Below are positions 56,977 through 64,000 of a stretch of 64,000 nucleotides of DNA, piece by piece. Below the pieces are notes generated by a model. The model saw only the letters and a program-made list of their open reading frames with translations. It was not told the origin of the DNA and did no database searches. The position numbers and the translations under genes are program-made. Source of the stretch: Lotmaria passim (Eukaryota > Euglenozoa > Kinetoplastea > Trypanosomatida > Trypanosomatidae). How positions within the stretch are numbered: position 1 is the first letter of the stretch; each line of letters begins with the position of its first letter. The stretch spans positions 1,442,001 through 1,506,000 of the forward strand of contig CP140192.1 in assembly GCA_037349495.1 (NCBI GenBank), in the 5' to 3' direction.

Positions 56977-57858
56977 AGCTGCTCTGAATAAGACAAAAGT
57001 CGTTCTCGATGATTGTGTGCGTGTGTATGTGTGTGTTTATTCGTGTGTGTATGCATGTAAACGGGTCTACGAAGACAGCGTGAGTCACCAGTAATGCAAA
57101 AAACAACAGCTGAGTTGTACAGAACTTAATGGCGACTTTGAAGACAAAAAAAAAAAAGATGACGGGTGCTCTCAGCAGTTTCAGTTTCTAAACCTCGATT
57201 AAAAAGGTATATGAATAGAAAGAGCACGCTTCCAAAGCAGAGTGAAAACGACAAATCAAAGAGTGCGGACACAAGATAGGGTGAAAAAAAAAAAGCAGTT
57301 TTGTTCGCAGAATTCAGCAGGTCCAAGAATGCAGCAGACCTCACATTTATTAAAGGAGAGAGAGAGGGAGGGAGGGAGATACGTCATCAGTCGATCCGTT
57401 CCCTCGTAAGCGGTGGTGTAATGCAACTATAACAACAACAACAAAAAAAGGTGGACGTGAGCGTAGGTGAGTGTACTTTGAGGTTTAGCAGCGAAGAGTT
57501 CATTATACACTCAAGCATATGTTGCGTCTTTCGGGTGCTGCGTGTCTCTTTTTGAGGGCCGTGACCTTTTTTTTTTTTTGGAGGGGGAAGGGGGAATTTG
57601 TTGTCGAAACAATTGTGGCTGCGCTTAATAAAAAAAGAAGAGGCATTGCGGCTTGGACGTGAACTTGAGACCAAAAAAAAAAAAAAAGAAGAGCACCTAC
57701 ATGTTCATGAAGGAAGTTACCTTCCAAGAGCGTAGACCCTTCACCCACACACACACACACACACGCACACAAAAAAGAGAAGGTAAGAGAAGATGCCTCG
57801 CGTCACCCAGTCGAAACGTTTTCTTTCTTTTTTTTTCCCCCTTTTTCTGTAGTACATC
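56977..57858 (-). other. Intergenic spacer
   Basis: GT run on + at about 57017-57055, a (CAA)nA7 motif near 57428-57448, and CA run at 57740-57765. A CT-rich run on + (57825-57850) lies just past the stop of the flavodoxin-reductase gene. No gene seen. Confidence 0.65.
57740..57765. repeat. (CA)n microsatellite
   Basis: A near-uninterrupted CA run in the 3' flank of the flavodoxin-reductase gene. Confidence 0.8.
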
Positions 57859-60800
57859 TTAGAAGTTTGAGGACCACACGTCGCGCAGATAGCGTCCTTC
57901 TCTACTCATCTGGTCCATGTACTCCACCGCGGCGGTGGCGGAGAGTGACAAGTGCTGCTGCACAAGCTCGAGCAGCGTGGCGTGTACCTCTTTCGCCATG
58001 CCATCTGCGTCTCCGCACACAAATACATGCGCGTTACGCTGCACAATGAGGTCCATAAGCGCCACGGCGCACTCCTGTATCTTGTCTTGCACGTAGCACC
58101 CACCATACCAGAAGCCACCCTCGTTCGGCTCCCGCGAAAAGGCCACCGTCATCGAGTGTAGTATACCGTCCTCCTCCCAGTGCTGGAACTCCGCGCCAAA
58201 CAGGAAGTCCTCGTCGTGGCGGTGGCAGCCGTAGAAAAGGTCGATGCTGCCACAGAGCGCTTGGCTCGTGTGAGTCGCCTCTGCGTAAGGGCAGCGGCAG
58301 AGCTGACCTTTTGGACAGGTAGACCCGCACTGCTGCTGCCGCTGCGTCAGCCACGCCTCGCGCTCCTGCAAAAAGGCTCGGTAAGGAGCAATGCCTGTGC
58401 CAGGTCCGATCAGCACCATCGGTATGAGCGGGTCGCGCGGCATGCGGAACTCAGAGACGCGGCGGATGACGAAGGGGATGAGCACACGGCGTTTGGCATC
58501 AATCAACGCGTTCACCCGCACCGGCTCACGTACCGCTGCTGTGCCGCTAGACAAGGCCGTGGCTTCATTTGACGTATGCCGGTCGAAAACACGTGCGAGC
58601 GCGGAGGTTGGCAGCTTTGCGGCCCAAAGGCACTGCTCACACATCCATCCCGTGCACAGCCCCTTGTCTACCAGCTTAAAACAGATAGACAGCGTCGTTG
58701 GATCGGCTTGGTGCGAGCTGCAGATGGAGTACTGCCTCGGCTGCATGAGCGCCAAGTTCTCCACCACGTGGCGGAACGGTGGAATGCAGGCGGGGAACGT
58801 CTCCAGCACCTCCAACAGTGCACGTGGGGTGCGCTCCGACAAAAATGCCTGCGCGTACTGCCGTACGGCGGCTTGATCCACCTCTGCTGGGGCACTCTTC
58901 TCTAGAAGATGAAAGAGAGCTTTGTGGCTGCGCGTGACGCGCAAGTCCACGTAGCGGAGCAAAATTGTGCCGCAGCTCACCGGAAAATCCACCGCATCGT
59001 AGAGCGGCGAGGTGGGGAAGCAGGAGGCCTCTGCTCCAGCAATCGACAGCGGGTGAAACGGCTCGTGGTGCTGCACTTTGAAGAGGTGGAGCAGCGCCTC
59101 GACGTCGGCGGGGCTGTTAGATGGGAGAATCGCCACCGTCTGGCCCGGCACCCACTGCGTTTCCGCGCTGACCGACAGGTTCAGCTGCAGCACCGGTCGG
59201 TCCGCCTCTGGCGAAGTGAGCAGCTTCCACGACTGAATAAGGCCGTCCACGCGGTCGCCAGCGTTGTTGGTGCTGTATGCAATTCGGTTCACCATCGACG
59301 ACTCCGTTCGCCAGTCCTGGGTGGATAATGAGGCGGCAGCGCGGCCGCCAAAGCCGGTGCTGGCGGTGCCATCCTCCGCGGCGAGCCGGCCGTTCTGCGG
59401 GTCTTCGCCGCCGTCCTCGCGCCTATTCCGACGACCATCTCCGAAGTCACCACCGTCAGTGCCAGCGCTTCTGTGTGCTTCGCGCGTGCCTGCTGCTCTC
59501 TCCGATGGCCCACCTCCTTCCTCTTCCTCTTTCTCCACGGCACCACGTTGGTGTGTGCCAACGGACTTCGCACTGTTTTCCTTTTGCAGCATCGCCGCAT
59601 CGTTCGACCGGTGCAGGTGCCGCAGCAGCTTCCCCGCGTTCACTTCAGACGACGCCGTACTCTCTGTCGCATCGGCGGTGCTCGCGCCATGCCTGCCGCC
59701 GTTCACCTCATCTGCGTCGTTTTCTGCGTCGCTGCTGTTCGCCGCGATCTCGCACATCGACGTCAGCAGGCTCATCAAACCCGCACTCCACTTCTCCACG
59801 GTCCGCTCCAGCCGGAAAGAGTCCACCACCTCGCCACGGGCGTACACGCGAGTGCCGCCGAGCTCCTCCAGCCGACGATCTAGCTGCCGCCCCATGTAAA
59901 ACTGCGTCGAGTTGCTGTCCGACACCGCCAGCACGGTGTAGGAGACAGAGGCGAACATGTCCAGCGGGGCGGTGCGCTGCCGCAGCACGCGCGCGAAGGC
60001 AGACCCGTTCATCGGGAACTCGGCCTCAGAAGTCTGCCCGACGACGAAGACGAGCGTGTCGAACTCGCTGCGCCAGTTGCGCTTCAACAGGTCGTTCATT
60101 GTGCACACCGTCGGCACCATCGGCGTCGACTCGTCAATCGCGCGGGCCAAGTGCTCTGCCAGCTCTTCCACCACGCTCGTCGGGGTGCAGCAGTAGGCGA
60201 TCATGGTTCGCCGCGGCCGCAGCTGCGAGCGGTCCGCCACAGCGGCAACCGAGCTCATCGACGCCACCTCCGCCGCTGTGGAACCCTTCAGCTTCTCTAG
60301 GGCTGCAGCGACAACGTGGCCGCCAACGTCGGCATTCACGATCGGTAGTGGCAGCTCCCGATGCCGCGCCTCGTCCTCCTCCTCCTTCGTCAAGGCCGCC
60401 TGCGCGGCGGCACGCTTTTCCAGCGCGGCGAACATCGCCTGCCGCCACTCCTCTACGGGCTGCACAATCGACTGCGAGGCGTCCACCGTGCCAACATCAC
60501 AGAGCCGATGCCCGCCCAGCTCAGCCATCCGCAGATCGAAGCGGTAGGCGGTTCGGCAGTACGACGATGGGCCCTGCGGCGTGGCCGAGCCGTCGCCCAC
60601 GCCAAGCACGGCAAACGACGTCCCGCTCAGCAGTGTGGCAGGCTGATCCTGCGCAAGGATGTAGCGGGCGAAGCTGCGCGCATTTCGCGGGAACCCGCCA
60701 GGGGCGGTCGGAATGGTGCTGCACACGAGCACCACGTTGGCCGTGGAGAGAAAGTTCATCTTCCGGAAGTACTTGAGCGCGGCGATGCGGGAGTGGAAGC

Positions 60801-63800
60801 CGCGCTCGAGAGCCTCGCGGTGCAGGTCGCGCGCAATCGACTCCGTGACGCCAGTGGAACTGCCAAAGAGGAAGAGAATGCAGCGTTGCAGGTCGACGTG
60901 CGGATTAAGTGCAGTGGTGGCGGCAGCGCTGTCGCTCCCACCGTCGCCGTTTCTCGCATTCGTCACCGGCGCAGGCGTCACGCTACGCGTTGGTGCTTCA
61001 GCTGGTGGCACGGTGGAGGGCAACAGTGCCATGGAGGCGAGCACGCATTCCGCCCACGGAATGCCGAGGGAGTGGAGCTGCGACATGGACGGCATAATCA
61101 CGACAGGAAAGACGCGGCTGGCCTGCAAGCGGGACAGCAGCTTCGCCCACAAGAAGGCCGGGTGCACCACATTGCTGGGCGTCGCTCCAAGCCCCAGCAC
61201 CGCAAACCGAACGTAGGAAAGATCATCCGGGCGGTGCTGCGGGTTTGTGAGGAACTTCTTGAACCTTCGGCCACCGTTTGACTGACCGTCAGGACCCGCT
61301 TCACAGAACAGCACGAGATTGGGGCAGGCGCGGAGATCGACAAGGTGGTAGTTTGCAAAGGAGTGCACCACAGCAGGGAAGCCCTTGTCCACGGCGCTCT
61401 GCATCGCGTTGACCGCCATCGTCTTGGACATGCCGGCGGACGCGTACAGAAAGGCGACGGGCGTGCGCTGCGCGTTCTCCTTGTGCAGCGGGACGGCGGC
61501 CCAGGGGAAGACGGCGGCGGCGGCACACGCGGCAGCATCACCAAACCCTCCTGCCGGCGTGGCGGCGCCTTCGGTGGTGGGCGATGGGATTGGGCCGGCG
61601 GCGGCAGCCATCGTTGCAGGGGCACTTATGGCCGCAGAGTTGATGCGGTTGACGCGGTGCAGCGCACTCTCGGCACTGCCTGCCACACCGTTGTTGCCGC
61701 TCCCCGCACCGAACCCGTTTGGCGACGACGACGACGACAGCGATCTCCGGCGGTCCGTATAGAAGCCAGCCGCTGTTCCAGAGCTGCCCGGGCCACCGCC
61801 AAGCGGCACCCCGCCGGTCAGAGACGAAAAACTCTGCTGGACATGGATGCTCGGCGACGCCATGTCGAGGTAAGCTGCGCTCTTCATCGGGTGCACGATA
61901 GCGCTCCATAGGTTTGACTCCCAAGACTGGATGATCGGGAGCAGGCTGCCGCGGTCCATGTCGGCCAAGCCGGTGCAGTGAATCTTCGTCGCCTTCATCT
62001 CGAGCAGCAGCGTCTCCAGCTCCAGCGCGCACGCGTTGAACTTGTCGCTCTCCGAAGATTTGTCGATGCCGAGAATGGCAAAGTTCACGCCGTCCACCTG
62101 CTTGCCTTGTGCCTGCAGCGTCCGCAGCACCTTCAGCACCCGCGCCATCGACTTGGTCAACACGCCCGACACAATGAACACGAAGGTGGCGCGCCGCGGA
62201 AAGCCAGTTTGACGGAAGTTGCTCAGCTCGCATACGGAGCTGCGCAGGTGGTGCTGGTCGGCAGCCGCAAAGATGTCCAGCGCACACTGCTTCACGTACT
62301 CAGACTTGTCAGAATAAAGAAAGACGACTGGGGTGAGCAAGTCGTTCAGGACTTGGTGGGTCTTGCGCACTGTGCCGTCCTGCGCGCGCTCCTCTGACGG
62401 CGGGATCTGCTGCATTGACTGTGACGTGTGCGAACGCCCACTGTTCTCCGAAGCAGCAGCAGCAGCAGCGCTGCTACTGTCACCACGCTCCTCGTCGAGC
62501 CCGTGCAATCTGTACCGTCGATGAGCTCGTGTACCAGCCGAAGAGGTCGCAACGCTGCCTTGTCCGCGTGATGCGTGCGTTTCGCCGCCCGACAGAGACG
62601 CCTCGCGAAACTCTACGCCAACCTTTCCATCGAAGAAGTACCCCATCGTGCGATGAATCGCATCGGTGGTGGCCGTCACACCCGGCATGCTGTCCAGCAC
62701 ACCCTCGACCCAGCAGAACACGTCGTCGTCGGTCACTGCGACGGAGGGCACCTCGCCAGAGGACTGCCGGCGACACAGGAACTCGAGTTTTGCGAGCGCG
62801 GCGGCGGCTTTGAGGTTGACGTCCAGCTTCTCCGCTCGGCTCACGCTCTCCTTTCGCGTCGGGGCAACGACGAGTGAGTTGAAGAAGCGGATCGATGGGT
62901 CAGCCATCCATGCCTGCAGTTCCGCCGCGCCGGCTGGAACGACAGACGCGTCGCTGCTGCTCAGCCAGGCGCTGAAAGGACCTAGCGGCGGCAGCTGCTG
63001 CGGCTCGCAGGCGCAATGTTCGCATAACGTGCTGTCGTCGGCGTCCGTGGCGACCAAAAACAATAGTACCTTCGGCTGCCGTGCTAGACTCGACTTCGGG
63101 CTGAAATACTGGATCGGATAGATGTCCACCTTCCCGCCCAGCTCGACGATACGTTCGTAGAGGAAGAGCGCGGTGACGGAGCACAGCTGCGATGCGTTGG
63201 AGTAGAGAATGGCGGCCTCCTGCGCCACCGACATGTCAACGCGCGTCTCGCCGGCAGCGTACTTTTCCCGCCCCACTGCCTCGGTGGTGCCGGTGTTCGT
63301 CTTCTTCAAAGCAGCCCAGACATGTGTTGTCCATGGATCCACCACGAGATCTAAGCCGACGCCGTCGTCCGCCTCCCCGCGCGGGTAGCATCGCACCGCC
63401 CCCATCTCACTCAACTTGTTGTCAATGTATATGCCCGGGGCGCAGAAGTTGTTGTAGTTTGTATCGCCCAACGCCAGGACGCAGTAGCGGACGTTGTGGA
63501 GAGTGCCGCTGGTGTTACGCAGCCAGCGGCGGAAGCGTGACGCGTTGAGCGGTGGTTCTCCCTCACCGGTGGTGCTGCAGACGATGACGAGGCATAGCGA
63601 CGCCGCCACATCCTCGGCGAGATGCTCGTCGAGAATTTTTTTTGTCACAAACTGGTTCAGGCTCATGCAGGCAGCCTGTTTGAATCCGTGTGTGTTGACG
63701 GCGTCGTGGTGCAGCCGTTTTGTGATGCTCTCTGCGTTGCCAGTCTCGGAGCCGAAGAGGAAGAACAGCTTCTCCTCGTCCGACGGCTGCGACGACTCAC

Positions 63801-63807
63801 CACTCAT
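57859..63807 (-). CDS. Six-flavodoxin-unit diflavin reductase (CPR-like C-terminus)
   Basis: The 1982-residue protein begins with a complete flavodoxin domain (13-168; GSETGNAES, STTGEGEPP, ALGDTNYNNF). Five further flavodoxin-like units follow at about 199-375, 493-635, 782-930, 976-1130 and 1201-1350. Unit 5 keeps a phosphate loop (GSSTGVTES) and a GVGDGS block; the others have lost it. After a disordered linker (1355-1500) comes a full FAD/NADPH module: PRQYSICSS (FAD), GWMCEQCL, GPGTGIAPYRAFLQER (NADPH pyrophosphate), FYGCHRHDEDFLF, CYVQDKI, VFVCGDADGMAKEV and the terminal GRYLRDVWS, the same end as cytochrome P450 reductase. It should pass electrons from NADPH through FAD to FMN; the acceptor is unknown. 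There is no N-terminal membrane anchor. Start: ATG at 63807. Confidence 0.85.
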   Translation of the reverse strand: MSGESSQPSDEEKLFFLFGSETGNAESITKRLHHDAVNTHGFKQAACMSLNQFVTKKILDEHLAEDVAASLCLVIVCSTTGEGEPPLNASRFRRWLRNTSGTLHNVRYCVLALGDTNYNNFCAPGIYIDNKLSEMGAVRCYPRGEADDGVGLDLVVDPWTTHVWAALKKTNTGTTEAVGREKYAAGETRVDMSVAQEAAILYSNASQLCSVTALFLYERIVELGGKVDIYPIQYFSPKSSLARQPKVLLFLVATDADDSTLCEHCACEPQQLPPLGPFSAWLSSSDASVVPAGAAELQAWMADPSIRFFNSLVVAPTRKESVSRAEKLDVNLKAAAALAKLEFLCRRQSSGEVPSVAVTDDDVFCWVEGVLDSMPGVTATTDAIHRTMGYFFDGKVGVEFREASLSGGETHASRGQGSVATSSAGTRAHRRYRLHGLDEERGDSSSAAAAAASENSGRSHTSQSMQQIPPSEERAQDGTVRKTHQVLNDLLTPVVFLYSDKSEYVKQCALDIFAAADQHHLRSSVCELSNFRQTGFPRRATFVFIVSGVLTKSMARVLKVLRTLQAQGKQVDGVNFAILGIDKSSESDKFNACALELETLLLEMKATKIHCTGLADMDRGSLLPIIQSWESNLWSAIVHPMKSAAYLDMASPSIHVQQSFSSLTGGVPLGGGPGSSGTAAGFYTDRRRSLSSSSSPNGFGAGSGNNGVAGSAESALHRVNRINSAAISAPATMAAAAGPIPSPTTEGAATPAGGFGDAAACAAAAVFPWAAVPLHKENAQRTPVAFLYASAGMSKTMAVNAMQSAVDKGFPAVVHSFANYHLVDLRACPNLVLFCEAGPDGQSNGGRRFKKFLTNPQHRPDDLSYVRFAVLGLGATPSNVVHPAFLWAKLLSRLQASRVFPVVIMPSMSQLHSLGIPWAECVLASMALLPSTVPPAEAPTRSVTPAPVTNARNGDGGSDSAAATTALNPHVDLQRCILFLFGSSTGVTESIARDLHREALERGFHSRIAALKYFRKMNFLSTANVVLVCSTIPTAPGGFPRNARSFARYILAQDQPATLLSGTSFAVLGVGDGSATPQGPSSYCRTAYRFDLRMAELGGHRLCDVGTVDASQSIVQPVEEWRQAMFAALEKRAAAQAALTKEEEDEARHRELPLPIVNADVGGHVVAAALEKLKGSTAAEVASMSSVAAVADRSQLRPRRTMIAYCCTPTSVVEELAEHLARAIDESTPMVPTVCTMNDLLKRNWRSEFDTLVFVVGQTSEAEFPMNGSAFARVLRQRTAPLDMFASVSYTVLAVSDSNSTQFYMGRQLDRRLEELGGTRVYARGEVVDSFRLERTVEKWSAGLMSLLTSMCEIAANSSDAENDADEVNGGRHGASTADATESTASSEVNAGKLLRHLHRSNDAAMLQKENSAKSVGTHQRGAVEKEEEEGGGPSERAAGTREAHRSAGTDGGDFGDGRRNRREDGGEDPQNGRLAAEDGTASTGFGGRAAASLSTQDWRTESSMVNRIAYSTNNAGDRVDGLIQSWKLLTSPEADRPVLQLNLSVSAETQWVPGQTVAILPSNSPADVEALLHLFKVQHHEPFHPLSIAGAEASCFPTSPLYDAVDFPVSCGTILLRYVDLRVTRSHKALFHLLEKSAPAEVDQAAVRQYAQAFLSERTPRALLEVLETFPACIPPFRHVVENLALMQPRQYSICSSHQADPTTLSICFKLVDKGLCTGWMCEQCLWAAKLPTSALARVFDRHTSNEATALSSGTAAVREPVRVNALIDAKRRVLIPFVIRRVSEFRMPRDPLIPMVLIGPGTGIAPYRAFLQEREAWLTQRQQQCGSTCPKGQLCRCPYAEATHTSQALCGSIDLFYGCHRHDEDFLFGAEFQHWEEDGILHSMTVAFSREPNEGGFWYGGCYVQDKIQECAVALMDLIVQRNAHVFVCGDADGMAKEVHATLLELVQQHLSLSATAAVEYMDQMSREGRYLRDVWSSNF

Positions 63808-63844
63808 TGTAGTAGAGAACACGAAATGCCGGAAAGAGCAGATA

Positions 63845-63873
63845 TTAACAAAGGGGGGGGGGGAAAAAAAAAC
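63845..63873 (-). promoter_or_regulatory. Compound T-C polypyrimidine block in 5' flank
   Basis: On the - strand a T10 run, a C11 run and TTTG lie about 45 nt before the ATG of the flavodoxin-reductase gene. No AG lies between this block and the ATG, so the acceptor is probably further upstream (TTTGGCAG, G near 63924) and the block sits in the leader. Confidence 0.4.
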
Positions 63874-64000
63874 TAGATAGTAAGAGGTCGAAGACAGGCC
63901 GCTTACACAAGCCGTTCAAGCCTCCTCTGCCAAATACAAAAACAAATAAGACAAAAATAAATACTGTTGGTAGTTAAAAAAAAAAAAGTGGTTGAATCCC

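Noticed and set aside
1-64000. Mobile elements, retroelement or viral remnants, CRISPR arrays
   Set aside because: No reverse transcriptase, integrase, transposase, capsid or envelope frame, no long terminal repeats and no regularly spaced repeat array were seen.

Overview
This window is nuclear DNA of a trypanosomatid (Kinetoplastea); the genus cannot be fixed by eye. The evidence is: intronless, GC-rich protein genes packed head-to-tail on one strand over tens of kilobases; AT-rich spacers with long T runs on the coding strand just upstream of genes, each followed by an AG (polypyrimidine tract plus spliced-leader acceptor); and a gene set of flagellar, mitochondrial and housekeeping eukaryotic proteins. 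I saw no cis-introns, CRISPR array, insertion sequence, retroelement or viral remnant.

Layout. Two polycistronic units converge. Positions 1-13764 carry five genes on the + strand: a left-truncated CH-domain protein with a GAS2-like C-terminus, a coiled-coil protein, VPS8 (CORVET tethering complex), an MTR3-like exosome ring subunit and DNAAF1 (dynein arm assembly). Positions 13765-14157 are the convergent strand-switch region, the presumed termination zone. From 14158 to the right edge fourteen genes lie on the - strand: two tandem SWEET sugar transporters, a 2H phosphoesterase-like protein, an unknown helical protein, a 1237-residue leucine-rich repeat protein, a degenerate-looking tRNA-Ser(CGA), a RABL3-type GTPase, PLRG1/PRL1, a PPR protein, a spermidine-synthase-fold methyltransferase-like protein, a protein with repeated F-x-P motifs, two diverged adjacent paralogues of an all-helical (probably mitochondrial) family, PIG-P, a very large protein with a possible CAMSAP-type CH domain, TBC1D31, and a 1982-residue reductase with six flavodoxin-like units.

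Working together. As usual in this group, neighbours are not one pathway, but there is a ciliary and cytoskeletal theme (CH/GAS2 protein, DNAAF1, TBC1D31, F-x-P protein, CAMSAP-like protein, LRR protein), a membrane theme (VPS8, RABL3, PIG-P) and an RNA theme (MTR3, PLRG1, PPR, the helical paralogue pair). The items most worth following are the six-unit flavodoxin reductase, the CAMSAP-like protein, the lone degenerate tRNA-Ser, the SWEET pair with a gene-conversion mosaic beside the strand switch, and the helical paralogue pair.

Starts were set to the first ATG in frame that fits a spliced-leader acceptor, because long upstream extensions that begin only at GTG or TTG are unlikely in this group.
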